The notes under the pieces are model-generated. The model was not told the origin of the DNA and made no database searches. It saw only the letters and a list, made by a program, of their open reading frames with translations. Both the position numbers and the translations under genes were made by a program. Positions 51,497-63,534 of a DNA stretch of 64,000 bases are shown piece by piece. Position 1 is the stretch's first letter. Every line of letters starts with the position of its first letter. The stretch covers positions 62,001 through 126,000 of the forward strand of contig JADNRX010000065.1 of NCBI GenBank assembly GCA_015501595.1, written 5' to 3'. This stretch comes from Hymenopellis radicata (Eukaryota > Basidiomycota > Agaricomycetes > Agaricales > Physalacriaceae).

Positions 51497-52641
51497 TCAC
51501 GCAGCCAACACATCAAAAGGCACTTCGGGAATCTCGGCGCCAGGAGTACCCACTGTAACGTTCAAATTGTAGACCTGGCCGTCTTCGATGTCGTACACGA
51601 GGCCGTAGATGAAGACCGCTGCGTTAGTGGTATCGCCCCAGAACTGGATAATAGGTGTATTAGACTGACGTGGAACGAAACGAAATGGTTCTTACCTCAA
51701 CGATTTGTGCGCTGGAAGCCAGGCTCAGAACGCTTTGCTTGACGTTTTCTTCTACCAAGGCGCGGAAGACGGCTGTGGGCATGAACGTCAGTATCCGACA
51801 TCCGACACGGAACCTGGCATCTACATACGGTCGTGAAGCTCGGGACTGGGAATGAGGCTGTCGTTAGACGCGCGCTCATTCCTGAACGCAACAATCTCTT
51901 CCCTGCGATACGACGCAATTAGCGTCGAGGCAAATCAGAGAACCAGGAAATGTTACCTATCAGAGGTGGCATATAACTCACGGATGGCTCGATCCAGTCT
52001 TGAATGGACTTATCAAAAGAGTTGAGAGGTTCAGCAGGCCGTGAGGCAATAGCGGCAGAGACGCCGCCACATCCGTAATGACCCAATACGACGATGTGCT
52101 GAGAGAGAAGATGATCGACAGAGTACGAGAGGGTCGTGCCGCTGGGGGAACTTGAGTATCGCTCTTACTCATTACGCATTGACCTACGAGTGGAGATCAT
52201 CATTTCGGAACAGGTTAGCGACACTGCGTTCCCCGAAGATGGTGCCAGGGAGAGCGTCGAAAATGGTCTCTGGATCGACTCTGCGTATGGATGATCAGCC
52301 ACGAGCAGCAGCGGCGCGATACCCTTTGTAGCATACCGACTGTCAGAGCACCCCATAATTACGAACTCGGGATCTAAGAAGGAATTCAGCAAAAAAAAAT
52401 TGGTGTGCTGGAGTAACCGACGTTGTCCGTTGGCGGCCAAGTCTTCGATCAGGCCAGGATGCTCAGTCTCCATCTCTTCGAGGAAAACTTTGTGGCCGTC
52501 GTACAACCCGCTCCATCCCGTCACAGGCACAGGCTCCGGGCTCCCACCGAGCGTGATATCGATGCGAGTGTGGCCCAAGAGGGGATGCGCTAAAGTCGAA
52601 GACGCCAAGAGTAAGAGACTCGGAAGACTGATGAACAGCAT
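51497..52641 (-). CDS. Secreted beta-class carbonic anhydrase
   Basis: Signal peptide MLFISLPSLLLLASSTLAHP. The beta-CA core has EFVIMGCSDSRY (first zinc Cys and the Asp-Arg dyad), TIFGERSVANLFRNDDL, SQHIVVLGHYGCGGVSAAI (zinc His and second Cys), REEIVAFRNERASNDSLIP, NVKQSVLSLASSAQI and FWGDTTNAAVFIYGLVYDI, ending IPEVPFDVLAA. Introns near 50 bp separate these blocks. It interconverts CO2 and bicarbonate; all zinc ligands are present. Most fungal beta-CAs are cytosolic or mitochondrial, so the cleavable signal peptide marks the extracellular subgroup known in some ascomycetes and basidiomycetes. Confidence 0.87.
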
Positions 52642-53152
52642 TTTGATGTTGATAGGGAAGGGAAAAAAAGAAGGGCTAACTTTCCTTTCACGAATCCTAG
52701 TTCTTTAAATAAAGAAAGGATCCCCCAGGCCTAATCGAAGTTGGTCACAGTCGGTGCGCGCGGTGCAGGTGCACCGTGCAGTCATCATGGCTGACTGGAC
52801 GCGTCGCCAAGCATTCAGGTATCCGCCTACATTTGACAGGTTTGCAATGGGATTAGAGCTCAACGCATATGTTTGGCTTTCGCACCCATTGATAGCCGCT
52901 GCGCTCAGAGACGAGTCGCTTGGAATCTGGATGCCAAGGCGGATATGCAGAATGACTCGGGAGTGCCTATATCGCGCAACTTTCAAACGCTCCTGGTAAC
53001 AATTGCGACGAACGTTTGGCACAGGTTGCCTTCATCTTCAATTAGTCGCGTGGCAAGACGGATCGATAGATATCTGATTAGATCGACCACATGCCAATGA
53101 ACACATCAGAACACAAATGTGGAGGGGAGCGCAGATGTGACTCTATTTCGCT
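52642..53152. other. Gene-free stretch
   Basis: Promoter side of the carbonic anhydrase gene and upstream of tRNA-Trp; no frame with domain content. Confidence 0.45.
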
Positions 53153-53244
53153 GACCCCTTAGCTCAGTGGTAGAGTGTGTGATTCCAGATGTCCTCATTA
53201 GGATGTGTTTCCACAAGGCCATCCGTTCGATCCGGGTAGGGGTC
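53153..53244 (+). tRNA. tRNA-Trp(CCA) with intron
   Basis: Acceptor GACCCCT/AGGGGTC pairs fully; D arm AGCTCAGTGGTAGAGT; anticodon loop TTCCAGA with anticodon CCA, interrupted after position 37 by an intron of about 20-22 nt; T arm ATCCGTTCGATCCGGGT. The closing pair of the anticodon stem is A:C with the obvious splice choice. Confidence 0.88.
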
Positions 53245-53329
53245 AATTAGAGGATCTTTTTGTGGCGAGTTTTTGAAGGAAATTTTGCATTCTTTGAACT
53301 TCGGAGAATGATTGAATCGTACTAGCGTG

Positions 53330-53661
53330 TAGGGTGGTGCAGTAAACCTCCGGGGGGTGTTAGTAACGGTATTGATACCGACCCCCCAGGAGGCCCTGGT
53401 TTTGAAACCGTTAGTAACGGTTTCGATACCGGCACGTGCTTTTACCACGTGATGTGGCGCACCGCTCCGCCGCCCTCCGCCACCCTTATCCCGCCACTTT
53501 CTGCTTGCCTGAGTGCCAGCGCGCCATCACGTGAATTTGTCACGTGTCGGTATCGAAACTGTACTGATACCTCAGCCGAGGTTTCGATACCGTATCGATA
53601 CCGTTACTAACCGCAGTAAACCCGAGGTGTATCAAAACCTAGGGTTTACTTCACCACCCTA
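53330..53661 (+). mobile_element. MITE copy 3 (hAT-like)
   Basis: Termini TAGGGTGGTGCAGTAAACC and GGGTTTACTTCACCACCCTA, internal inverted repeats as in the other copies. The flanks CTAGCGTG and TAGCGTTG are an imperfect target duplication, consistent with an older insertion. Lies 85 bp from tRNA-Trp. Confidence 0.9.
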
Positions 53662-53669
53662 TAGCGTTG

Positions 53670-54247
53670 TGCAGTATATTGTCCGAGGCGGTTGGGGTGT
53701 GTTATTAATGGTAAGTAACTGTTGTTAACCATGCACAATGCACATAATGCAATGTGGCGTATTTTCACGGTCTGAAGCGAAATTTTCTTCTCAGGCCCTC
53801 AGAAACCTGCCCTGTGGGTTCAAAATCATCTAATCTGAGTTCTACTCAGTTCTACTGATCCTCCAAAACTTACCACTGTTAATAACCCGGTTATTAACTA
53901 ACTAGTTAAATATCGAACGGCACGAGATTCGAGGTATCCTAGGGTGGGCCGTGGTGTAGGTTAGTAAACCTACTACCCCAACTTGGTTACCGGTAAGATT
54001 TGTATCTGTGCTACGGAGCTTCAGTTGTATATGATTATCAGAAAGCTCTTCCCAAATGGTGCCTCATCGCGTGGTTCAAAAAGAAAAGGCCAACGCGTCG
54101 CTTCCTTCGCGAGAATAAAGGTATCAGATAAGTGAGCTGGATGATAACATTACAGTAGAATACACGCGCCATCATACAAAAAACAATACATCTAAATGTC
54201 CAAGAAACCAGAAAAAAAATCGAACTCCAACGGTCCCAGTCAAAATA
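53670..54247. other. Gene-free stretch
   Basis: AT-rich with GTTAATAACC/GGTTATTAAC inverted motifs near 53890; no gene seen. Confidence 0.4.
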
Positions 54248-55068
54248 TCAACGACCCTCTGACGCCTCCACAGCATCAAGTAGATCGTCAACAATCTCCT
54301 CTTTCACATCGTCGATATCATGATCACTCATCAGCTCATCCTTCTCTTCTTTCGGCTCCTGCACCTTGAGCAGCAGATCCTCCAGCGGCTCAGGCGAGTA
54401 AGTCGGTGTACTAGCACGCGACTGCAGCGGGGAAAGCAGGGCCTGGGGGAGATTATTGCGGGCTAGCTGCGGCACAACTGGTTTGACAGTAGCGCGGCGC
54501 TCAACGCGTTTGATTTTCTTGCGACATCTAACGAAGACAGGTCAGCAATGCAGGATATAAGAGGAGAAGTGCACGCATACCTATCGCATACAGTACCGGG
54601 ACCGAGCGGGCCGGGCCCCCACTTCTCGACGCACTTGCCCTCCTTGTAGCGCCCAGGCTGACCACAGGTGCGGCATATGCGCTGGCCGAGCTCGTTTTGG
54701 GAGGGGTATGTCTTCCCGGGGACGGGGACAGCTGGCATGGTGTTAGCGCGAGGAATGGTGATCATAGGTTTCTTGGCGGCAGGCGGACTCGTTTCTGAGC
54801 GGGAATCATCAGAATTGGTGCGCTGGACGACGGTCAGAGCGGATCCCGACGGTGCAGGCGACGTGCTTACCGGTCTCTTGAGCGTCGGGGAATGGTTATG
54901 ATTATGGTCGTCGTCGCCGAGGAGCCTGACAAGGCGACCGCGGATGTCATCGAGGGCGGTGAGACAAGCGCGCAGCTCGTCCTGGGCGGGACATGTGCGT
55001 CGTCGCAGCTCCTCGATTTCCTTGTAGCTCTCGCTGAGGAGGGCAGCGAGCTGGGCGTTGCTGGTCAT
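54248..55068 (-). CDS. GATA-like zinc-finger protein
   Basis: Two exons, 54581-55068 and 54248-54527, around a 53-bp intron (GTATGC..TTGCTGAC..TTAG), exactly 255 codons plus stop. An N-terminal helix with a coiled-coil look (LLSESYKEIEELRRRT, LDDIRGRLVRLL) is followed by a Ser/Pro linker, then ICRTCGQPGRYKEGKCVEKW, GPGPLGPGTVCDRCRKKIKR, a C-X2-C...C-X2-C finger split by the intron, a basic ERRATVKP stretch and an acidic tail (EPKEEKDELMSDHDIDDVK). The finger resembles GATA-type fingers of basidiomycete regulators. DNA binding and nuclear role are inference. Confidence 0.83.
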
Positions 55069-55904
55069 GGTGGGCGGTGGGCAAGGGGCGGAAACGAAGT
55101 GTGACGTGTAAAAGGGCGGACTTAAGGGCGCCCGCGGCGCTCCAACAGGCCGAGACTCCGGTGTTGCTGCCGAACAGTCCCCCCGCCTCCTGATTGGCCG
55201 GCCCACTCGGCGAGGACCCGAGAACGACCGTTTTCACGTCATCACCCGTTGCAGCTGATTTCACAGCCTCCAGGCCGCCGGCCGCCCGCTCTCGCTGACA
55301 ACGCTGTCCTAGACAGTGTCGGGCGCCTTGCGCGCTTTGCTGGCGCTTGCAAGATCCTGCATTGCTGCACCGCCGATGTCGGCCGCCCTTCGGTGGTGCC
55401 ATGTCGACTGTTGTATTCCACGGACTGCCAGGGGAACGCCACATCGAAATAGAGCGTTGTGGCGCCACCGAATTTATAATAAGTGAATCGCCAGTACGGA
55501 GCGCATTTTCAATCGTTCGTTGTGTATAATAAAATACAAAGACCGATATCCATGTGAGAGATATCTTCACAGCGGATTCCTTTGATACCAAGGCAAGAAG
55601 CGAACGCGGCTGGTGATATCAAAAGTAAACGACAAGTAGTAGACAGCAGTCGCCGAGTATCAGTAGATGCAATTACAGAAGTGCAGTTCCGGAGCTTGAA
55701 AAGATACAGAGAGTAGAAAGAGGAGGTGTGGTACAGCGGCACATCAATCGAAAGACAAGAGAGCCCAAGTATAGACCTGGCTGTGTATCTTAGACTAAGA
55801 TAGTATCTACAGCATACAACCGTAGTCCCGTTATAGAAGAAGAATGGCGCCACGCTCTATTGATCAAAAAAAAAAAGCCGATATCTCCGAACTCTTGACC
55901 CGCT
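55069..55904. other. Promoter region and spacer
   Basis: GC-rich upstream region of the GATA-like gene, then AT-rich 3' flank of the helical-bundle gene. No separate gene supported. Confidence 0.4.
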
Positions 55905-56733
55905 TTAGTTGACTGATGGGTAACAGCTACATCCGAGGCGATGCCACACAGCAAGTCGCGCTACGCCGGCCAATGAGAACACAGAAAGCGAGGACATCCC
56001 AAAACTCACCTGGAAATTCTGCGCCGCCCTGTCCAGGTCGCGCTCATAGTCCTCAAATTGCCTCAACAGCGCCGTCTTTCGCAGAAGTACGCGATTCCAC
56101 TTTGTGTATCGCTTCAGCGCAATGAGATGCTGCTCTATCTGCTGAACAAGTCTTAACACAGAAGATGAGCAAGTTGTCATATGAAATCTTAAGCCTACAC
56201 ACCGAAAGTACTCCGCAAGCGCTTGTCGAATTCTATTGCGCCTGGCGGGGTCCATACGTTCGCTGTGCGGAGCCATCTCTGCGACCAGGCGAACGATATC
56301 GGCGGTCGTCTTCTCTAGACGACTGGACAAGCTCTTCACCGCATCCTTACAGACTTGACATTCCTACCAACTTCGCGATCAGACAGATAAAAGTCGAGAA
56401 GAAAGCACTCACGTCGGCAATCTTAAGAGCAGTGACAACAAGCCCCGCAACAGTCTTGACGATTGGGACGCTTTCCAGCGCTTCCCAGACATCCTTTACG
56501 ACGGTGCCCAGAGTGTCAACAGCCGTCATGGACCTGCCCGTCGCCCCGACGTCTACTGTACGACTTGGTCGGTGATGTAGCGCAGACGAGGCTGAGACCA
56601 CAGCGCTGGGATTGATGCCGACAGTGCGGATAGTCACAATGGATACGGTGGGAGGAAACTCTTGAATATTGGGAGCGCTTGTGCGCGTTCGTCGATTAGA
56701 GGAAGCCCCTCGGTTGCGAAAGAAAATGGACAT
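55905..56733 (-). CDS. Small helical-bundle protein, MLKL/HeLo-like N-terminal domain (copy 1)
   Basis: Exons 56413-56733, 56203-56363 and 56010-56151 join in phase (208 codons), with introns of 49 and 51 bp; a further donor GTGAGT follows at 56009 and the last exon is uncertain. The product has a disordered Ser/Thr/Val N-terminus, then LGTVVKDVWEALESVPIVKT with VAGLVVTALKIAD, ECQVCKDAVKSLSSRLEKTT, FRLVQQIEQHLIALKR and LLRQFEDYERDLDRAAQNFQ. The hydrophobic-helix plus long helices pattern recalls the fungal MLKL/HeLo-like four-helix-bundle domains that head NLR or kinase proteins, but no NTPase or kinase is attached. Function unknown. A close paralogue lies 4 kb downstream on the same strand. 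Confidence 0.7.
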
Positions 56734-56799
56734 GGTGAAAGCGAAGGTAGAACGAAGAGTTGAGAGCTGTACAGACGGCACTACATTCTCAGCGCATCT

Positions 56800-59700
56800 C
56801 TATGTGTGGCTGTAACATTGTTAAGCGCCGCTGGTATTAATGTTAGTGTTATGGCTGTCGAAAAAACAGCAGACCAACCAATGGGAACGCTGTATTCAAG
56901 GACGCAACACTGGTGTCACCGACATGGCGGGGTTCACTGACAACGCCCGCGAGGCTTTAGCACGATTCGTATAGCAGACACCAGGAGAGGCGCTTAACAC
57001 GCTCATCTATGAACGATTGATTGCCCATTTAGAGCGGGGCGGTGCCGCAGAAACTCTGGCCTCGATGGTCACGACGAAGCCAAGTTCGTAAAGTGCGGTA
57101 CATATCCGACAGTGACAGGCAGTAGAGCGCACCGGAAACATGACAGACGGGAAAGCAGCGAGGTGAAGAAGCGCATGGAGCGCACGACGGAAACAGCAGC
57201 AGATAGTATTGGCACAAATGCTGCGTCGAAGCAGGACGTGAGCGCATACGTCGCGTGAAGCGCCGTCTAATCATACATCCAGCAAGTGACAATCAGACCA
57301 GATAATTGTGCACATGCGGCGGAACTGACCAGCTCGACGCAAGCATTGAGTATTCTTGATGGTGACGCGTATCTATCACTCTCGCAGGAGCGACGATGAT
57401 CAATTTCCAGTTCAAGAGGGGGGGAAGTGCCCTAGAAAGACTTGATAAACGAGCGGAGAAATGGCTAAGGCTGAGAGACGCACGCGCCAGTCACGTATTC
57501 GTGAATCAGCGGACATACCAAAATACACTGTTGATTGGAGAACACCAGTGGTCGCAATGATGATGGTGGTAAGAGGAAAAGGTTCGATCGTCGCGTCGGA
57601 TCATGTAGCATCCAACTTCAGAAGGACCTCCGCCTGGCAGACAAATTTTATTGGCTTATGACCTAAGTCCGTTCAGACGAGGGGTTTTTCAAGTTTTTCA
57701 AGTTGGGAAAAGAGGAGAAAAAAAGAAGGAGAGAGAGAGGTTTATTAAGTATATATCAATCTATCTACGGCTTATTTTGATGCCAAATGCAGGCGTTAGC
57801 GTAAAACGAGCGCACCGTATCTTGAATTCAAGTCCGCCCGATCGCCGATTTGGCTTGGGTTCGGTTTTCAAGCCCAAGTCCATTTGGAGAATGGTCCGTT
57901 TTGGGACTTGGGTCGCAGCCAATGGTTTTCAAGATTCTAATCTCAAGATTAGATTCTTTTGCTCAGCACGCCGGCGTCATCGACGTTCTTGCCTCAGACC
58001 GCCATCTCCGCCATATCTCTCTCGACACACGGCGACGGACATTGCGCCCTCCCAGGACCGTCACCAACACTGTTGCTAGGTCGTCGTTCGCCTAGCAACG
58101 GAGTCGTTCTCATCTGTGTCTTCCCCGCGCACGTCCAGCACAATGTTCCGGCTCTCTGGCAACCACTAGAAATCGACGAGAGCCATCCGCCCCACCGGTG
58201 AGTGGGCTTCAAGAGCGGTATGGCGGGATTTATGGTGCAGGTTCGTACTCATTCTTCTGTTTATTTCAGCCAGATTTTTGGCGGCGTCGACATAGTAGTG
58301 TCGACGTTGCTGGATTGACTAATTTCATCATTTCAGACTAGATCTACAGCGGAAATTTTCTCGACAAGCTGAACGCGGCCACGCTTCCCACCAACTCATC
58401 CCCCTTCCTGCATTCTTACGCGCTGCGCCAGCGCCCTTCCACTTCTCCATCCATTTAATTCGTCGTCGGTGCGCCACCTCACTCGTCATTCCTGTGTCTT
58501 CCTCACCTCTCACTTCTTCCCGCATCGCCGCTGCACGCGCCGACTCGACACGCGGACACGGATGTCATCGCCATGCTGGAGTGATCTGTCACACTCGTCG
58601 ATCGTGTTGGATGTGGCCACGGACGCCTACACCTCTGATTCTGTTTGATATTTTTCTTTCGTTCATTTACCCTTATATTACTCATATGCATGCTCACTGC
58701 GCGTATCGCGATTCTCAGTCTCGAAATATAATACAAATACTTTTCCCTTACTTACCTTGTATCCCTTCATCATGTTCATGCCTACATCTACGTTTCATTA
58801 TGGCATTTGACAGCCTCTTAAATAGCTGTACTCTTCCAATGTCACCTTACCTTTGCTTTCCCCAGATGTGATTGGATTAACTGTGAGTCATCGTTGTGGA
58901 AGGTCCAACAATGATTTGATACTCGACTACACTGGATTCTACTACACTCATACTTCGGGCCTCATACCCACATTCCACACTCAGCATTAGCTTCTTGCAT
59001 GGTCACTGTACTGTCCCAGGAAGAACACGGCGGGAGGAAGTGACGGGTGCAGAGGACATGTTGGGGGACGCGTTTGAGATGTGACTGTTTGCTGAGATGT
59101 GGAGGCACTATAAGTGCGTGAAGCCTGCAGTGTATTTGTTGTTTTTTTGAAGGGAGGTTCTTCATCTTTCTCCCAGATCCCGACCGTGAACCCCCCCCCT
59201 CCACCGTTCTTCATAGCTCGGCCACATGGAATCCTGCCGGAGGGTTACCGGGTGGCATAGTCAATAGTAAAGCAGAGGAAAGATGAGGAGAATGCTGTTG
59301 CGGGCTGTTGAGGCGTCGGTGAACGAGATAAAGCGCGCCCGGCGCGTATTCGGTTGTACTGACAGCCACATCACGGCTACAATAAACCGGACCGTAAAGG
59401 GCCGCGACCTAAGTCCCGATCGGGACTTAGGCATGAACTGACTTGAATCAAGGTCCATTTTATTGGAACTGTCTTTGCGGAAGGGTATGTCTTACGACGA
59501 AAAGTATGATATACCATCAGTGACAGATTGGCCACTACTTACTAGCAGAGACGTCGATACACATTGTGCACTGACGCCTTTCGAATACACGATCCCTTAG
59601 ACGACAAGCTACGCCGTACGGAATAGGCCAAAAATGTGGGGAAGCGCGCTTGAGTCTGTGTGCTAGTGAGCATCGAGGAAAGCTACTTACTTAGGTTACT

Positions 59701-60042
59701 ATGAAGAGACTGAGCAACATGATTTTCGGCGACTAGCAGAAAGGCTGATAGAAGGATGGGAGAAGGCACATATGAATTTGTTTGCTACGAGACAGTCCTA
59801 CATATGCCGTATCTGAATACAGCCAATACAATAAATCATCGACGAGTAGATCTATCTCTAAGGTTTCGATCGCTTCCCTGTCCCTGTTCTATATACAGGT
59901 TAAAATATACTCTCTGACCACGCGGTTCATGAGGAAGAATCAAAAAAAAAAAAGCCGATATCTCCGTGCTTCTCAAACCCTGCTGTTTACTTGAATCATT
60001 GAGTATAGCTACATCCGTGGCTATGCCGCACAGCAAGTCGCG
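56800..60042. other. Spacer between the two helical-bundle genes
   Basis: No supported gene. Notable are an inverted repeat TCTAATCT..AGATTAGA (57936-57953), a 24-bp perfect palindrome (59408-59431) and related GGGACTTGGGTCGCAGCC/GGGACTTAGGTCGCGGCC sequences in opposite orientation near 57908 and 59425, which may mark ends of an old element. Confidence 0.45.
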
Positions 60043-60822
60043 CTAGACACCGGCCAATGAGAACACAGAAAGCGAGGACATCCCAAAACTAACCTGGAAA
60101 TTCTGCGCCGCCCTGTCCAACTCGCGCTCATAGTCCCCAAATTGCCTCAACAGCGCCGTCCTTCGTAAAAGTAGGCGGTTCCATTTTGTGTACCGCTTCA
60201 GCACGACGAGCTTTTGCTCGATCTCCTGGACAAGTCTGAACAAAAAAGAAGGATGAGCAAGTTCATATAAAATCTTAAGCCTACACACCCAAAGTACTCC
60301 GCAAGCGCTTGTAGAATTCTATTGCGCCTGGCGGGGTCCATACGTTCGCTATGCGGAGCCATCTCTGCGACCAGGCGAACGATATCGGCGGTCGTCTTCT
60401 CTAGACGATTGGCCAAGTTCTTCACCGCATCCTTACAGACTTGACATTCCTACCAGTGACAGCGCGATTAGACAGATAAAAGTCGAGAAGAAAGCATTCA
60501 CGTCGGCAATCTTAACAACAGTAAGAACAAGCCCCGCAACAGCTTTCACGATTGGGCCGCCTTCCAGCGCTTCCCCGACATCCTTTACGACGGTGCCCAG
60601 AGTGCTAACAGCCGTCATGGCCCTGTCCGTCGCCCCGACGGCTACTGTACGGTCGGGTTGGCGATGGAGCGTAGACGAGACCGAGACCACAACGCTAGGA
60701 CCGACACCGACAGTACGGACGGTCACAATGGATACGGTGGGAGGAAATCCTTGAATATTAGAAGCGCTTGCGCGCGTTCGTCGATTAGAGGAAGCCTCTC
60801 GCTTGCGAAAGAACATGGCCAT
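60043..60822 (-). CDS. Small helical-bundle protein, MLKL/HeLo-like N-terminal domain (copy 2)
   Basis: Starts MAMFFRKREASSNRRTRAS and keeps the exon plan and about 85-90% of residues of copy 1: LGTVVKDVGEALEGGPIVKA, VAGLVLTVVKIAD, ECQVCKDAVKNLANRLEKTT, LVQEIEQKLVVLKRYTKW and DYERELDRAAQNFQ. Introns occupy the same places with GTGAATGC and GTGTGTAGG-type donors. Downstream the A-tract plus GCCGATATCTCCG of copy 1 is also repeated, so the duplication includes the 3' flank. The reading frames remain open in both copies, suggesting selection or recent origin. Confidence 0.7.
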
Positions 60823-62273
60823 GATGAACGCGAAGGTGGAGTTGAAAGCTGTACTACAGACAGCACTACGGTGCAAACGCAGGTCTATGTTTAGCTGTAC
60901 CACACGTAAGTTTCTTTAGGCGCCGCTGGGATAAATCGGCTCGTTGCAAAGGCCGTGTGTATGCCCTAATGAGAAAGTCAATGCCAGAGATACGGACGTA
61001 GCAAGAAAGCAGACAGACCGAGGTGTATACGGTATTGAAAATACTAGCGCCACCGACGAAGTGGATACCTGTGAGACCAAGAGTAGATATGTTCCCGGAC
61101 AGATATAACTGTCATCCGTCCGCGCTTAAGGATAGTAAGGTGGACGTCGTCATAAACCCGTCGTGGGCGCACGTAGGGCCTTCGTCCGCTAGCCTAGGAA
61201 TGACACTCCTGCGACAATCATGCGACGTTTAGATGACGCGCTTAGGCGTAGATAGCTACATGGGCTTCCACGCGTTACAGGTGAGACTCGACAAGCGATA
61301 GGAACCAAAGCTGGGCGTGCGTGAAGGCGATCCAGACGATGCTACTCGGCGCGTGGAAGCAAGGATTGCCTGACGCGTCTAGCAATGAAGGATGGTACAA
61401 GTGCTTTCTATGCCGTAGCGTGATATCGTTTCGTAGTCTGCAATGGCGGCGAGAAAGGCACTGTCTGAAGTTGGTCGTCGCGTCGCTTGAATCCAAGTGA
61501 GTTACACAGAAAATCCGCAAAAAATGAGACCTTACCAAATGCTCCCTTATGACCTGCAACTACTCTCCACAACATCGGACTCCTCTTCTCTAAACATCGG
61601 GGACGATAGACCTCGCTCCTGGTCGCTGATTGGGCTGAGCGATGGCGTTATGCCTGGACGATATGCAGTCCTCCGTCGTCTAGGCGCAGTCGTACCCTGC
61701 ATATTCTTCCACCGTTGTGGTACGAAGAGCGACACGAGCTGGTCTCGTGCAATCGGGTTTACGAGACTAGCTCAATAGTCGTGGTCGGAAGGAAAGTCCT
61801 ATGGCCGTTGGTGGCCGTTTGCGCCAAACGTCATAATTCATATTCCCACGACTATCCATACTACTTACATTTCATCACCGTGCACTGAAACAATCGAATT
61901 TCCATATGTTCCTTCCATCATTTCCCATCGCGTATGTTGTGCTCCACTTTCCGTGGTAGCACGAAGGCTTCTGTGCCTTGCATTTTCCATCAGCGCGTAG
62001 TGAGAAACTTCAATGCAAACAACATTCTTCACCGCTTCTTTCCAGCTGCTCCATTCTTCAGTCCATATCTTGAGGTCCTAGCAATGGCTCTGCATGTTCC
62101 GTTCCGTCGCCCAAAGAATGGAGCTCCAGTATAAAGGTTGCTGGCAGACGGCCAAAGTCTACAGAAGCAACTCACACGTACGTCCTATTCGTCACCCCTT
62201 GTATATCAACACCACTCATGCTGATCTTACAGACACGCCAGCACTATTATCACATCCTCCTCTTCGACTTCAC
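60823..62273. other. Gene-free stretch
   Basis: Upstream of helical-bundle copy 2; short ORFs only. Confidence 0.4.
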
Positions 62274-62782
62274 CATGAATCCTTACGAACTTGAAGTTGA
62301 TGCGCCCCCAGAGACAGTCTACCAAGAACTCCTAGAGCTGCCTCCACGCTATCAACAGTCCCAGGTGTTTGACCCGTCTGTGCTAAAAGTGCTGGAACGC
62401 CTGTCGGCCAAGTACGAACTTGAGAAGAGTTGTTGGGATGACCCAGGTTGGAATGACGGGAGCATCATCACCGTTCGCCAAGCCCATGACGTTGGTCAGC
62501 ATGAACTCGGAATCCAGCGAATGAAGCCAAACCTAAAAAAATAGCCAAATTGCGTATGGGGCTTTGTTCAGATTCAAGTATAGACCCGACAAGGGAGACC
62601 AAGTACTTTTGGCAATGTTCGGTATCACCGATGCGGTAGCCAACGCCATTACCACTACACTCCGAGTGGGCGAACAGCATAGGAGGACTGTGTGGAAGCA
62701 CATATGCGCACAGGGCATCCTAAAGTCGTACTTGTTGGGCTATGCCATTTCCGCATCTGAGATGCGTCTGGTGACCCAATGA
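62274..62782 (+). CDS. Hypothetical small protein, probably two exons
   Basis: The first part MNPYELEVDAPPETVYQELL and VLKVLERLSAKYELEKSCW is charged and helical. A likely exon 2 after an acceptor TTGTTCAG near 62572 reads FKYRPDKGDQVLLAMFGITD followed by AVANAITTTLRVGEQHRRTV and LKSYLLGYAISASEMRLVTQ. The donor was not fixed with certainty. No family recognised. Confidence 0.4.
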
Positions 62783-63534
62783 GGTGGTATACTTCTGGTG
62801 GTTCGCAGGGGTTTACGTGGTATCCGGCTGTACCCTATTCAAGATGGATGAGCCTCAGGACTTGGGATACTGACATCTTCCTTCTTCCAAATTACGGGAA
62901 ACTGGACAGCGTTGCTTATTAGTTTGTAGTTAGATCTTCGCCCTTTTACCGCCATATTGTAATAGAAAATCTACTCGAGTTCGAGTTCAATCCTCTTGTG
63001 CGCCACACCTCTCACATCTGAATCCTTCGCCAAACAATGAAGTTGATTACACAGTATAGATCTACTAGCCTGTGCTCCCTGAATATTTTTATCTACTTAT
63101 TATCTTGATTCGAGAAGGCATGAATCTTCGTGGACTCACGCCGCCTCCGCACTGCGTGCTCGCCGCTCGGGCCAAGTTCGGGGAGATGTAAATCTACCGA
63201 ATGGTCCAGAACATGTTTATCGTGGAGGGACAGCCACCTGAATACGGAAACGAGGATTGCCAGAAGCCTTCGCGTATCCTAACCCTTGAATCATTCCTGC
63301 TGCACGTCCATGTTAGACAGTCGAGTCGGCGAAGCCTTCATTCAGGAGGACGGAATGACCAGGATCATTTACATACATTGTAGCCCAATCGCTGCCAACG
63401 ACACACAAGATCGAAAACATCATCGTTGGCGCAAGGCGTCGCAGACCCTAGGCTCATCTAATATACAACATACTACTTATAACAATACATAGCATCGTAA
63501 GCAATCTACAGCATTATCAAACACAGAGAGCACA
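62783..63534. other. Gene-free stretch
   Basis: 3' flanks of the hypothetical gene and the GH18 gene; nothing recognised. Confidence 0.4.

Noticed and set aside
54947..55591. 214-codon minus-strand frame upstream of the GATA-like gene
   Set aside because: It runs through the promoter and into another frame of exon 1; no domain and no splice support.
55509..55853. Cys/Ser/Leu-rich frame as last exon of helical-bundle copy 1
   Set aside because: Reachable by a possible TAG acceptor, but copy 2 has no matching sequence at this place, so it is probably 3' flank.
57651..58079. 142-codon plus-strand frame
   Set aside because: Contains inverted repeats and a low-complexity start; no family resemblance.
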